A stretch of 49,455 nucleotides of DNA from a bacterium (GTDB lineage: Bacteria > Actinomycetota > Acidimicrobiia > Spongiisociales > Spongiisociaceae), in contig JAPPFW010000062.1 of the NCBI GenBank assembly GCA_028821575.1, positions 1 to 49,455 of the forward strand, written 5' to 3'. The translations under genes were made by a program, and so were the position numbers. This document shows positions 15,956 through 24,658 of this stretch, in pieces (the stretch's first letter is position 1; every line of letters starts with the position of its first letter). Under the pieces are notes generated by a model. It saw nothing but the letters and a program-made list of their open reading frames with translations, ran no database searches and had not been told where the DNA came from.

Positions 15956-16024
15956 TTGTTCGTTTGTATTAGAATTCAGTGTCTACTGGCTACTGGCTAC
16001 TGGCTACTGGCTACTGGCTACTGG
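15944..16024. repeat. Heptamer tandem repeat array 1
   Basis: Seven-base units run through the convergent junction: gttagtt gttaatt gttcgtt (15944-15964), a short AT-rich break, then six consecutive exact copies of ctactgg (15983-16024). The first units overlap the final codons and stop of the racemase-like gene and the last ends 4 bp before the stop of the alcohol dehydrogenase gene. Arrays of the same period, but different unit sequence, occur at 24040-24153 and 36961-37077. They resemble the short tandemly repeated repetitive (STRR) heptamers known from cyanobacteria. Confidence 0.85.
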
Positions 16025-16028
16025 CCAC

Positions 16029-17261
16029 TCACACCGCCATTTCGAGGGCGGGTATCTCGTCGTAGGCGGCCGCGAGGATCCGGGCGCAGTCCTCCCGGTT
16101 CATGGGTCGCGGGTTGAGGTCCAGTTCTATGCCGATGTGGCCGTAGATGTGATCCGTGAGCTCGTCTAGGTGGCGGGACCGGACGCCGATGTCTCTTAGG
16201 GTGGGGAGATCCAGCTCACCGAGTAGGGAATTGGTGAACCCGACGAACTGGTCGATGGCGGTCTGGTCATCCTCGGCGGGATCCTCGACGAAGAGCGCCG
16301 CCAGTGCGGCCAGGCGAGCGGCCGACACGTTACGGTTGAACTGGAGGATGTAGGGGAGGAACATCCCCACTGAGACCCCGTGGGGTATCGAGTAGCGCGG
16401 TCCGACGATCTCGGCGAAGAAGTGCTCGCCGATGCACTCGGCGTTGTTCATGGCGAGACCCATCATCAGGCTGCCGTAGGCCATCGCCGACCGGGCCGTC
16501 ATGTCGGTTCCATCCCGGTAGGCGGCCAGCAGGTTGCCGCCGAGGAGCCGGACGGCTTCCCGGGCCAGCACGTCGGTGATCGGATGCCGCAGTGGGGACA
16601 GGAAGGGTCCGATCGCCTGGGCGAGGGCGTCGATGCCGGTATGGGCGGTCGTAGCCGGGGGAACCGAGGCGGTCAGGTCCGGGTCCACCACCGCCAGGTC
16701 CGGGACCATGTGGGGTGATCCCACGAACCGCTTGGTCGACGTCTCCTCATGGGTGAACAACGCCGCGTACCCGGTCTCCGATCCGGTTCCCGATGTCGTT
16801 GCGATGGCGGCCAGCGGGATGGTGGCAGGTGCGGGGACAGTTCCGATCCCCTCGTACTCCTCGATCCTTCCCCCGAACTGGTGCAGGACGCGGGCGCTCT
16901 TGGCGGAGTCCATGGTGGCCCCGCCCCCTATGGCGACGATCCCGACCGGGTCGACGCAGGCCGTGTGGTTACCCAGGGCGTTGACCGCTGCCGCGGTGGG
17001 CTCTTCGGGCTGGCGCGCGAAGATCTCGACATCCAGTTCCATACCGGCCAGCGCCTCGACCACCGGTCCCGTGATACCGACCGATATCAGGATCTCGTCG
17101 GTCACGACCAGCACCGGGCCTTTAGCCTGCTCGCCGAGCAGTTGGCTGAAGTGCTCAGCGAAGCGGGTCGCCGCACCCCGTCCGTAGAGGATCTGGCTGG
17201 GGCTCGCGAAGCGGAACACGGTGTCCGGCAGCGTGAACGCGTCTTCCAGCATCTGGTCCAC
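16029..17261 (-). CDS. Iron-type (group III) alcohol dehydrogenase
   Basis: A 410-aa Fe-ADH. The NAD-binding segment AIGGGATMDSAK and the following TTSGTGSE are typical. Metal ligands are expected at D in GIDALAQAIGPF, and His in NAECIGEHFFAEIVG, IPHGVSVG and the later YGHIG region. In the middle, HTGIDALAQA keeps the Asp/His spacing. It would interconvert a primary alcohol and aldehyde (or act like maleylacetate reductase); the substrate is not deducible. GTG at 17261 with AGGAGG 7 nt upstream decides the start. It is monocistronic and converges with the racemase-like gene through the heptamer array. Confidence 0.87.
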   Translation of the reverse strand: MDQMLEDAFTLPDTVFRFASPSQILYGRGAATRFAEHFSQLLGEQAKGPVLVVTDEILISVGITGPVVEALAGMELDVEIFARQPEEPTAAAVNALGNHTACVDPVGIVAIGGGATMDSAKSARVLHQFGGRIEEYEGIGTVPAPATIPLAAIATTSGTGSETGYAALFTHEETSTKRFVGSPHMVPDLAVVDPDLTASVPPATTAHTGIDALAQAIGPFLSPLRHPITDVLAREAVRLLGGNLLAAYRDGTDMTARSAMAYGSLMMGLAMNNAECIGEHFFAEIVGPRYSIPHGVSVGMFLPYILQFNRNVSAARLAALAALFVEDPAEDDQTAIDQFVGFTNSLLGELDLPTLRDIGVRSRHLDELTDHIYGHIGIELDLNPRPMNREDCARILAAAYDEIPALEMAV

Positions 17262-17431
17262 GAGTCACCCTCCTGAGCATGGAACGAGCCGCCAGTGTAC
17301 CGGGGCGGGCGACCACCCGCCGAAGCGTAACGACGTAGCCGCCGACCCGGTAGGTACCCTACTGGGACTGATCCGACCGAGAAGCAGTCATCCGGGTCGG
17401 TTGGACCGCCGGGGTGCGTTAGGAGTTCGTA

Positions 17432-17851
17432 GTGGGTGTTCACAGGTTGATCAGTCTTTACCTGGCATTGGTCGCGGTGGCGGTGGCGATGCAGTTCGTG
17501 GCGTTCCCCATCTACGCGTACGACTCCGACGGCGAGACCCTGGCTGCCGCGCTCGATGTGTGGCACGTCCTCGATTGGTTCATGGCCGCCGGTCTGGCGT
17601 TGATGGCGGTGTCCACATGCAGGGAGAAGCGACGGCACCGGGGCGATGGACCGGCCGACGTACGGCAATGGCTCCGGTCCAATCTCATGTTCTTCGGTAC
17701 GGTCGTCTTGGCGCTGGCCTTCGTGCCCAACTGGTTCGAGGCGGCGTGGGGGCACAACCAGAACTGGACCATTTGGCACCTGGTCGACACCGTCCTCCCG
17801 GTCATGTTCCTAGCAGAGGCACACCGGCTCTGGCGGGCCTCCTCGGTCTGA
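17432..17851 (+). CDS. Small four-span membrane protein of unknown function
   Basis: A 139-aa protein with hydrophobic segments at about residues 5-28, 45-62, 85-103 and 115-132, separated by a charged loop (REKRRHRGDG). I do not recognise a family. It starts with GTG at 17432 and ends 6 bp before the M20 peptidase gene, so the two are probably co-transcribed. Tryptophan-rich ends of the last spans (NWFEAAWGHNQNWTIWH) are notable. Confidence 0.65.
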   Translation: MGVHRLISLYLALVAVAVAMQFVAFPIYAYDSDGETLAAALDVWHVLDWFMAAGLALMAVSTCREKRRHRGDGPADVRQWLRSNLMFFGTVVLALAFVPNWFEAAWGHNQNWTIWHLVDTVLPVMFLAEAHRLWRASSV

Positions 17852-17857
17852 GAAGCG

Positions 17858-19195
17858 ATGTTCGACGATCTCGTATCCGCGATCGAAGGCCTGCGGCCTG
17901 TGATGCGGGCCGACCTTGAGGAGTTGGTCCGGATCGACTCGGTGAGCGCGGCCGGGTTCGACCCGGCGCCAGTCCGCCGGTGCGCCGTGGCTTCAGCCGC
18001 GCAGTTGGAAGCGGCCGGGCTCCGCGGGGTGCGGCTTCTCGAAGTCGACGGCGCACATCCTGCGGTCTACGGCGAGATAGCTCGTCCGGTCGCAGGAGCG
18101 CCCACCGTGCTCCTCTACGCCCACTACGACGTCCAGCCATCCGGACCGGAGGAACTGTGGGATACCCATCCGTTCGATCCGGTAGAGGCCGAGGGCCGTC
18201 TGTACGGTCGGGGCACCGCCGACGACAAGTCCGGCATCATCATCCACACCGGCACTGTTCGGGCTTACGGGGGTCGCCCCCCGGTGGGCGTCAAGGTCCT
18301 TCTGGAGGGCGAGGAGGAGATCGGTTCGGTCCATCTCGACCAGTTCCTGGCCGCCCATAGGGATCTGCTGGCTGCTGATGCGATCGTCGTGGCCGACGCG
18401 GGCAACTGGGATGTCGGCGTACCGGCCCTGACCACCTCGCTCCGTGGTCTCATCGATTGCGTCATCGAGGTGCGCACCCTCGAGGCCGGCGTACACTCGG
18501 GCATGTGGGGCGGCGTGTTCCCGGACGCCTTGTCGGTGCTGGTACGAGCCCTCGCTGCCCTTCACGACGACGAGGGACGGGTGGCTGTACCCGGTCTCGC
18601 ACGAGGCGGACGGCCTCCGGTGGAGCTTGACGAGAGATCAGCCCGCCAACACGCAGGCGTTCTGGCCGGGGTGCATGCGATCGGGCGGGGGTCCATCACC
18701 GAGCGCCTCTGGCTGGGTCCGGCCGTTTCGATCCTCGCGATCGATGCGCCGCCGGTAGCCGAGCCCATCAACCAGTTGGTCCCGGTGGCCCGCGCCAAGG
18801 TCTCCCTCCGCCTGGCCCCCGGGGATGACCCGGATCGAGCGATGGATGCCCTCCTCGCTCACCTCAAAGCGGCGGTGCCCTGGGGAGCGGTCGTCGAGCT
18901 CCTCCCCGGCACAACTGCCCATCCGGTCTCGCTGGATTCGACCGGGCCTTCCTACGACGCCTTCCGTGCGGGATTCCGTGCGGCGTACGGGATAGACCCG
19001 GTCGACAAGGGCGTGGGCGGATCCATCCCGTTCGTGCAGGCGTTCTCCGACGCCTACCCCGGAGCCGACCTGCTGCTCACCGGCGCCTCCGATCCCGCCA
19101 GCTACATCCACGGACCCAACGAGAGCCTCGACCTGGGCGAGCTCCACCGCAGCACGCTGGCCGAAGCGGTGGCGTTGAGAGAGATGGCCGGCTGA
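17858..19195 (+). CDS. M20-family metallopeptidase (dipeptidase/carboxypeptidase-like)
   Basis: A 445-aa zinc peptidase of the M20A dipeptidase type. Visible features are the metal site LLYAHYDVQP, the bridging Asp in GRGTADDKSG, the catalytic Glu and ligand Glu in LEGEEEIGS, then the dimerisation domain (VHSGMWGGVFPDAL, residues about 205-320), and C-terminal GGSIPFVQAF with the final His in YIHGPNESLDL. It likely cleaves dipeptides or related N-acyl amino acids in the cytoplasm. It follows the small membrane protein by 6 bp. Confidence 0.88.
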   Translation: MFDDLVSAIEGLRPVMRADLEELVRIDSVSAAGFDPAPVRRCAVASAAQLEAAGLRGVRLLEVDGAHPAVYGEIARPVAGAPTVLLYAHYDVQPSGPEELWDTHPFDPVEAEGRLYGRGTADDKSGIIIHTGTVRAYGGRPPVGVKVLLEGEEEIGSVHLDQFLAAHRDLLAADAIVVADAGNWDVGVPALTTSLRGLIDCVIEVRTLEAGVHSGMWGGVFPDALSVLVRALAALHDDEGRVAVPGLARGGRPPVELDERSARQHAGVLAGVHAIGRGSITERLWLGPAVSILAIDAPPVAEPINQLVPVARAKVSLRLAPGDDPDRAMDALLAHLKAAVPWGAVVELLPGTTAHPVSLDSTGPSYDAFRAGFRAAYGIDPVDKGVGGSIPFVQAFSDAYPGADLLLTGASDPASYIHGPNESLDLGELHRSTLAEAVALREMAG

Positions 19196-19228
19196 ACTCC
19201 TTAGGCTGGCAGGAGGGGACCCGTCCCC

Positions 19229-19693
19229 TCACACCCCTCCGGGAAAGTCGAGTTGCCGCCAGGCCTCGAACAGGACGATCGCCACCGAGTTCGCCAGGTT
19301 GAGGCTGCGGCGTTGCGGGAGCATGGGTATCCGCAGGACATCGGTCACCGCCTCGTGGGTCAGTACGCGATTATCGAGACCGACGCTCTCCGGCCCGAAC
19401 AGGAAGGCGTCACCTCCCCTGAAGTCGCACCCGGTGTGCCACCTCGACCCCGAGCCCGAGAGAGCGAAGAGCCGGCCGGGATGGCTGGTCTCTAGGAAGG
19501 CGTCGAGGTCAGGGTGTTCTGTGACGTCCGCGTACTCCCGGTAGTCGAGGCCGGCCCGCCGGAGCCGGGCGTCGTCCATCGAGAATCCGAGCGGGTGGAT
19601 CAGATGAAGGGTGGCCCCCGTGTTGGCGCACATCCGGATGACGTTGCCTGTGTTGGGAGGTATCTCGGGGCGGTAGAGGACTACTTGGAACAT
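19229..19693 (-). CDS. trmL: tRNA (cytidine/uridine-2'-O-)-methyltransferase TrmL
   Basis: A 154-aa SPOUT (trefoil-knot) methyltransferase of exactly TrmL length. It starts VVLYRPEIPPNTGNVIR with the conserved RMCANTGA, followed by DYREYADV, FGPESVGL and the C-terminal IPMLPQRRSLNLANSVAIVL knot motif. TrmL 2'-O-methylates the wobble nucleotide of certain tRNA-Leu. ATG at 19693 is the family start; the longer open frame to 19972 is noise. It lies 23 bp after nucS on the same strand. Confidence 0.92.
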   Translation of the reverse strand: MFQVVLYRPEIPPNTGNVIRMCANTGATLHLIHPLGFSMDDARLRRAGLDYREYADVTEHPDLDAFLETSHPGRLFALSGSGSRWHTGCDFRGGDAFLFGPESVGLDNRVLTHEAVTDVLRIPMLPQRRSLNLANSVAIVLFEAWRQLDFPGGV

Positions 19694-19716
19694 CGACAGA
19701 GACCGGCTTCGAGCTA

Positions 19717-20376
19717 TCAGAAGAGCCGGAGATTGTTGGAGGGGATGCCGCGCAGGTCCTCGTAGTCGACCTCCACGCAGCGGATTCCCCGCGCACCCGC
19801 CAGCACCCTTGCCTGCGGGGTTATGACCACGGCGGCCAGGATGCCGCGCAGGGGATGGAGGCGGGAGTCGTTGCCCAGCCGATCGAGGTAGCGTGTCAGT
19901 TGCTCCACCCCGTCGAGCTCGCCCCTCCGTTTGATCTCCACCGCCACCGTGTCCCCGTCGGGGGAGCGGCACAGCAGGTCCACAGGCCCGATGTCGGTGG
20001 GATACTCCCTGCGGACCAACTCGAGCCCCTCCTCGAGGACGCGCGGTTTGGCGGCGAGCAACTCCTGCAGGTGCGACTCCACGCCGTCCTTCTCCAGACC
20101 GGGATCGACTCCCAGTTCATACCGGGTGTCGGAGATGATCTCGTCGATACGGATGTCGAGCTGCTCGCCCTTCGGGTTGGTCACCAGCCAGCGCCCGTCC
20201 TCCTCGACAAGCGTGTTGGGCGCATTCATCCAGTTGAGCGGCTTGTATGCACCCCCGTCGGCATGGATCGCCACGCACCCGTCCGCCTTGACCATGATGA
20301 GACGGGTGGCAGCCGGGAGATGCGCGGTGAGACGGCCACGATAGTCAACGGAACAACGTACGATCACCAGGCGCAT
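19717..20376 (-). CDS. nucS: Mismatch endonuclease NucS/EndoMS
   Basis: A 219-aa protein starting [20 protein letters not shown], the usual NucS start, with the N-terminal DNA-binding domain and a C-terminal RecB-like nuclease domain showing [12 protein letters not shown] and VAVEIKRRG (catalytic Asp, Glu, Lys). It ends NNLRLF, matching the C-terminal motif used to bind the beta clamp. NucS cuts mismatched dsDNA in the non-canonical mismatch repair of Actinobacteria and many Archaea, so it is a good taxonomic clue. The frame continues upstream to 20454, but the 26 extra residues are not family-like. Confidence 0.93.
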   Translation of the reverse strand: MRLVIVRCSVDYRGRLTAHLPAATRLIMVKADGCVAIHADGGAYKPLNWMNAPNTLVEEDGRWLVTNPKGEQLDIRIDEIISDTRYELGVDPGLEKDGVESHLQELLAAKPRVLEEGLELVRREYPTDIGPVDLLCRSPDGDTVAVEIKRRGELDGVEQLTRYLDRLGNDSRLHPLRGILAAVVITPQARVLAGARGIRCVEVDYEDLRGIPSNNLRLF

Positions 20377-20679
20377 CGTGACGGGCAGGATAACCATACC
20401 GCCGGGCGGGAACCCTCTGGATCGGACAAGGCTCCGCCTCCAACCGCCGTGCACCGCCGGCGGGTAGTGTCACCCCTCGCTCCCGGCGGTGTTGCTTAGC
20501 GGTGGCGGATGATTAGGGTCAGGTCGGGGTATCCCCGCATCCCCGGGATGTGGTCAGGGGTCTGGCAGGGTGATCCCCCATAGACAAACTGCCCGCCATG
20601 AGGGACAGTGAAGCCTGTTACCGGGACCAGCTCGTTCGGATGCACCGGTCGACGTAGCGACTCCCCGAAAGGAACCTCC
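20377..20679. other. Divergent intergenic region nucS / ABC exporter
   Basis: About 300 bp without a gene, holding the promoters of nucS (minus) and the ABC exporter (plus). A short GGGGTATCCCC palindrome occurs near 20527-20537 and ccccgggg-like sequence follows. I see no convincing promoter hexamers or RNA structure beyond these. Confidence 0.45.
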
Positions 20680-21411
20680 ATGATGAACCACGCCGCGGCC
20701 CGCGCTGAGAGCATCACGAAGGTGTACGGATGGGGGGACACCAGGGTGAAGGCCCTCGACGAGTTGACCGTTTCCTTCGACCGCGGGCGGTTCACGGCGG
20801 TCATGGGGCCGTCCGGCTCAGGGAAGTCGACGCTCATGCATTGCATGGCCGGACTCGACGAAGTGACCGGGGGCACTGTCTACGTCGGGGACGAGGACCT
20901 CTCAGCCATGAGCGACAAGCAGCTCACGAAGCTCCGGCGCGAGCGCATAGGTTTCATATTCCAGGCCTTCAACCTGGTCCCCACCCTCTCCGCTCGGGAG
21001 AACATCACCCTTCCCCTCGACCTAGCCGGCCGGAAGGCGGACCCCGCATGGCTCGAGGAGGTCGTCGGGACCCTCGACCTGTCAGAGCGGCTGGCGCACC
21101 GACCAACCGAACTCTCGGGTGGCCAGCAGCAGCGGGTAGCCGCAGCCCGGGCGATGGTCTCCCGACCCGACATCATTTTCGCCGATGAGCCGACCGGAAA
21201 CCTCGATTCGGTCGCCAGCGCCGAGTTGCTCGAGTTCCTCCAGGCGGCGGTCCGGGATCATGGCCAGACCATCGTCATGGTGACCCACGACCCGGTGTCC
21301 GCCAGCTACGCCGACCGGATCGTGTTCCTGGCCGACGGGCGCGTAGTCGACACCATGGTTGATCCGACCCCCGACCGGGTGCTCGACCGCATCAAGAAAC
21401 TGGAGCGCTGA
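20680..21411 (+). CDS. ABC transporter ATP-binding protein (MacB/LolD type)
   Basis: A 243-aa ATPase with Walker [11 protein letters not shown]-loop [11 protein letters not shown], signature [10 protein letters not shown], Walker [13 protein letters not shown] and the H-loop MVTHDP. The [13 protein letters not shown] segment and EPTGNLDS are typical of the MacB/LolD/FtsE-like subgroup that works with FtsX-domain permeases. ATG at 20680 follows AAAGGA; a longer frame from 20608 lacks family sequence. Its stop overlaps the permease start (TGATG), so the two are coupled and form one transporter. Confidence 0.93.
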   Translation: MMNHAAARAESITKVYGWGDTRVKALDELTVSFDRGRFTAVMGPSGSGKSTLMHCMAGLDEVTGGTVYVGDEDLSAMSDKQLTKLRRERIGFIFQAFNLVPTLSARENITLPLDLAGRKADPAWLEEVVGTLDLSERLAHRPTELSGGQQQRVAAARAMVSRPDIIFADEPTGNLDSVASAELLEFLQAAVRDHGQTIVMVTHDPVSASYADRIVFLADGRVVDTMVDPTPDRVLDRIKKLER

Positions 21412-24041
21412 TGCTCCGGGTCTCCCTCAAAGGGGTATGGGCTCACAAGGTCCGGCTCCTCCTGACCGGCTTGGCGATCATCCTCGGGGTCGGCCTGATC
21501 AGCGGTGTCTACGTGTACACCGACACCATCGGGAAGGCCTTCGACGGGATCTTCACCGATGTCTATGCGGGGATCGACATCGTGGTCGGCACCGAGTCCG
21601 ACTTTTCCCTCGGTGAGGGTACGTACCTCGACGAGTCGGAGTTCGAGTTGATCCAGGGCGTCGACGGGGTAGAGGAGGTCTTCCCTTACCTGGCAGGCCT
21701 GGGAGTGACCATCCTGGACCCGGAGGGCGAGATGCTCGCCAGCGGTCCGGGGCCTCCCACATTCGTGTCCAGCATCTCGGTGCCCCCGGATGCCAGTTCT
21801 TCGGACAACCCGGGTGAGTTCACCATCGTCGAAGGGGCATATCCCGCAGGGGAGGGTCAGGTGGCCCTGGACCGCGGCACAGCGGAACTCGGCGGCTTCG
21901 AGATAGGCGATCCGGTAACGGTGATCTCCGATCTCGAGGGCCGGATGGAACTGATCCTTGCCGGAGTCGCCGTGTTCGGTGAACAGGACAGTCTCGGGGG
22001 AACCAAGTGGGTGTTCTTCGACCTTCCCACCACCCAAGCCTTTCTGCAGCGTCCGGGCAAGCTGTCGGGAGGTTCGGTGCAGGTCACCCCAGGAACCCCG
22101 GTGGACGATGTGATCGCTCGCATCGAGGCCCTGCTACCCGACCATGCCACGGTGGTGTCGGGCCAGGATGCGGCCGAGGAGGAGGCCGCCGACATCCAGG
22201 CCGCGCTCTCCTTTTTCACAATCTTCCTGTCGGTGTTCGGTTGGGTCGCCCTGTTCGTCGGCTCATTCCTGATATACAACACCTTCCGGATCGTCGTGAG
22301 CCAGCGGACGAAGGAACTGGCCCTGCTCCGAGCTCTGGGAGCCGCGGGGCGCCAGGTTCGCGGGATCGTCCTGCTCGAGGCCGCGATCATCGGCGCCATC
22401 GGAGCCGTGCTCGGGATCGGTTTCGGCGTGATGATCGCCTTTGGCCTCCAGCAGATACTGCCCGCGGTGGGCATCGAGCTACCAACGGCATCGCTGGACA
22501 TCAAACCCCGCACCATACTGGTCGGCTTGGCGGCGGGGCTGGGGATCACGCTGGTCGCTGCCCTAGTCCCTGCCCGGCGCGCTTCGAAGGTCTCCGTGAT
22601 GGCCGCCCTCCGAGAGGACGCCGCCGGCCCGCAACAGGCCGGGATCCTCCGCCGCACCCTCCTCGGCACCGCGATCTCCGGTGTCGGGCTGGCGGCGCTC
22701 TTCTTCGGGTTGTACGGCGACACCGGTTCAGGACCGAGCCCTGTCGTGTACGTGGGGGTTGGGACCGCGGTGATCTTCCTCGGTATCTTCGTCCTCAGCC
22801 CGCTGGCTGCCCGCCCGGTCACCAACCTCATCGGGATGCTCCTGGAGCGTCTGACGGGGACTTCGGGCAAACTGGCCAGGCGCAACGCGATGCGAAGCCC
22901 CCGACGGACCGCGGCCACCGCAGCGGCAGTGATGATCAGCATCACGCTGGTCGCGCTGGCATCGACCCTCACCGGATCCATTCGTGGAACTATCGACGAC
23001 GTGCTGGCCAACGATGTGGATGCGGAGGTCATAATCAGTCCGGCCGGACAGTTCGGTGATCCGACCCAAGGGTTCACATCCGAGGTCGCGGAGCGGGTCA
23101 AACAGCTGGATAGGGTCGAGGACCTGACCCGGATCCACGCGGGATGGGGAAGGCTCGTCTCCGAGACCGAGATCTCGGACGGGGAGACCCAGGTCGACGT
23201 CCTCGAGACTTTCATAACCGGCGCCGAGCCCAACCTCGCCGACTTCCTCCCGCCGGACTCGTTCCAGGGGACGCTCCGTCCTGGCCCCGGCGAACTCATC
23301 ATCTCCACCGCGGACGGATTCGCGCTGGGCGACACGGTGGTCATCGAGTTCGAGCAGACCGGTCGGCGTTCCTTCACCCTGGTGGGAATCGTCGGGGGTC
23401 GCGCGTGGGCCGGAATCATCGCCATCCCGGCGGCTGACTGGATATCGGCCTACGGGATAGACCAACACTCTCAGGTCTATGTGAAGGCGGCCGACGGTGT
23501 CGGCGCCGACGAACTCAAAGCTGCCATCGAGCCTGTACTCACCGACTATCCGAACATAGCGGTTCAGACCTTCGAGGACCTGCAGAGCGAGGCGGAGGCC
23601 CAGTTGAACGGGTTGCTCAACTTCATTCTGGCTCTGCTGGCCTTGGCGGTGGTCATCGGGATGCTGGGTGTCACCAACACCATGGCCCTCTCCGTATTCG
23701 AACGCACCCGCGAGATCGGGCTCCTCCGCGCTGTGGGGCTGGATCGCCGGGCCACTAGGTGGATGGTCCGATCCGAGGCGTCGATCGTCTCGGTGTTCGG
23801 CGCCCTCATGGGCATCGGCCTCGGGATATTCTTCGGTTGGGCGCTAATCAGGGCTCTGGCGGATCTGGGGTTCTCGAGCTTCGTGATTCCCTGGTTGCCG
23901 AGTTCCGCCACCGCGGCCGGGATTCTCGGGAGCCTGGTGTTCTGGTTGGTGGCTACCGGCGTACTAGGAATCGTCTTCGCGGTTTTCCCGGCCCGCCGCG
24001 CCGCCAAGCTCAACGTGATCGAGGCGATAGCGCATTTTTAG
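21411..24041 (+). CDS. FtsX-like ABC transporter permease, two FtsX domains
   Basis: An 876-aa membrane protein. One span near the N-terminus (LLLTGLAIILGVGLISGVYVY) precedes a large extracytoplasmic MacB-like domain (about 45-255), then three spans forming the first FtsX domain (about 260-400). Two central spans (about 415-465) follow, then a span near 500-520, a second extracytoplasmic domain (about 525-720), and three C-terminal spans with the second FtsX domain (about 730-870) ending in RRAAKLNVIEAI. This is the usual plan of large actinobacterial permeases thought to move lipids, lipoproteins or peptides or to transmit mechanical force. Coupled to the ATPase gene upstream. Confidence 0.9.
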   Translation: MLRVSLKGVWAHKVRLLLTGLAIILGVGLISGVYVYTDTIGKAFDGIFTDVYAGIDIVVGTESDFSLGEGTYLDESEFELIQGVDGVEEVFPYLAGLGVTILDPEGEMLASGPGPPTFVSSISVPPDASSSDNPGEFTIVEGAYPAGEGQVALDRGTAELGGFEIGDPVTVISDLEGRMELILAGVAVFGEQDSLGGTKWVFFDLPTTQAFLQRPGKLSGGSVQVTPGTPVDDVIARIEALLPDHATVVSGQDAAEEEAADIQAALSFFTIFLSVFGWVALFVGSFLIYNTFRIVVSQRTKELALLRALGAAGRQVRGIVLLEAAIIGAIGAVLGIGFGVMIAFGLQQILPAVGIELPTASLDIKPRTILVGLAAGLGITLVAALVPARRASKVSVMAALREDAAGPQQAGILRRTLLGTAISGVGLAALFFGLYGDTGSGPSPVVYVGVGTAVIFLGIFVLSPLAARPVTNLIGMLLERLTGTSGKLARRNAMRSPRRTAATAAAVMISITLVALASTLTGSIRGTIDDVLANDVDAEVIISPAGQFGDPTQGFTSEVAERVKQLDRVEDLTRIHAGWGRLVSETEISDGETQVDVLETFITGAEPNLADFLPPDSFQGTLRPGPGELIISTADGFALGDTVVIEFEQTGRRSFTLVGIVGGRAWAGIIAIPAADWISAYGIDQHSQVYVKAADGVGADELKAAIEPVLTDYPNIAVQTFEDLQSEAEAQLNGLLNFILALLALAVVIGMLGVTNTMALSVFERTREIGLLRAVGLDRRATRWMVRSEASIVSVFGALMGIGLGIFFGWALIRALADLGFSSFVIPWLPSSATAAGILGSLVFWLVATGVLGIVFAVFPARRAAKLNVIEAIAHF

Positions 24042-24153
24042 TGGTTAGTGGTCAGGGGTCAGTGGTCAGGTATTCGGTTTTGCCCCTGGATCGGTGCTGA
24101 CGATACGCAACGTGGATAGCCGTTTACTGGCTGTTGGCTGCTGGGGGTGACGG
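24040..24153. repeat. Heptamer tandem repeat array 2
   Basis: Degenerate 7-bp units flank the convergent junction: agtggtt agtggtc aggggtc agtggtc (24040-24067) begin inside the permease stop codon. Then actggct gttggct gctgggg gtgacgg ttacggg (24126-24160) run into the stop of the DUF454 gene. The central about 58 bp is not clearly phased. Period and placement match arrays 1 and 3. Confidence 0.7.
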
Positions 24154-24570
24154 TTACGGGTCAGGGGTTGCAGCTGCGGACTCGGGATGCTTGGTGGGCA
24201 GTTGCAGGATGTAGACGACCAGGCCGATCGCCAACCCGATCAACAGGACCCGGACCACCGTGCTGTCGATCGCGAAGCCGACGGTAATGGTGAACGTGAC
24301 TGCGATGGCTACGACCGCAGTCATCTTGAGACGCATCGTGAATCCCCGTCCGGCTCGCCAGTCCTGCACGACCGGGCCGAATATACGGTGGTTCGTCAAC
24401 CAATGATCGAAGCGCACCGACGAGATCGAGAACAGGAAAGCGGCCAGCAGGACAGGTCCCGTGGTCGGTATCAGGGGCACGAATGCTCCCACGAAACCGA
24501 TCCCCACGAAGAGCAAGCCGAGCCCCATCAGCAGGACCCGAAGCGCGCGGTTTCTCACCAGTCCGGCCAT
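24154..24570 (-). CDS. DUF454 (YbaN-type) inner-membrane protein
   Basis: A 138-aa protein with about four membrane spans and the family hallmark near its start: an RxxLxxxGxxxxxxGxxGxxxPxxPTTxP pattern visible as GLLFVGIGFVGAFVPLIPTT followed by GPVLLAAFLFS. A middle segment HWLTNHRIFGPVVQDWRAGRG matches the conserved part of the family. Function is unknown in general. ATG at 24570 is preferred to the longer frame (24624), whose extension is not hydrophobic or family-like. It is divergent from nhaA with 88 bp between starts. Confidence 0.85.
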   Translation of the reverse strand: MAGLVRNRALRVLLMGLGLLFVGIGFVGAFVPLIPTTGPVLLAAFLFSISSVRFDHWLTNHRIFGPVVQDWRAGRGFTMRLKMTAVVAIAVTFTITVGFAIDSTVVRVLLIGLAIGLVVYILQLPTKHPESAAATPDP

Positions 24571-24658
24571 TTTGGAGACGCTAACCGGGTGGGGTTGCAA
24601 CAGACAGTCGGAAACCTCCGGCACGCGTGCCTCGCGGGCTTGCTAATCTCGCCGGGCT

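Noticed and set aside
15983..16024. CRISPR-like array
   Set aside because: Units are 7 bp and contiguous with no spacers, and no cas gene is in the window.
21857..23425. 522-aa minus-strand frame opposite the FtsX permease
   Set aside because: Ser/Pro/Arg-biased antisense frame typical of GC-rich DNA; the plus strand has a clear membrane-protein reading.
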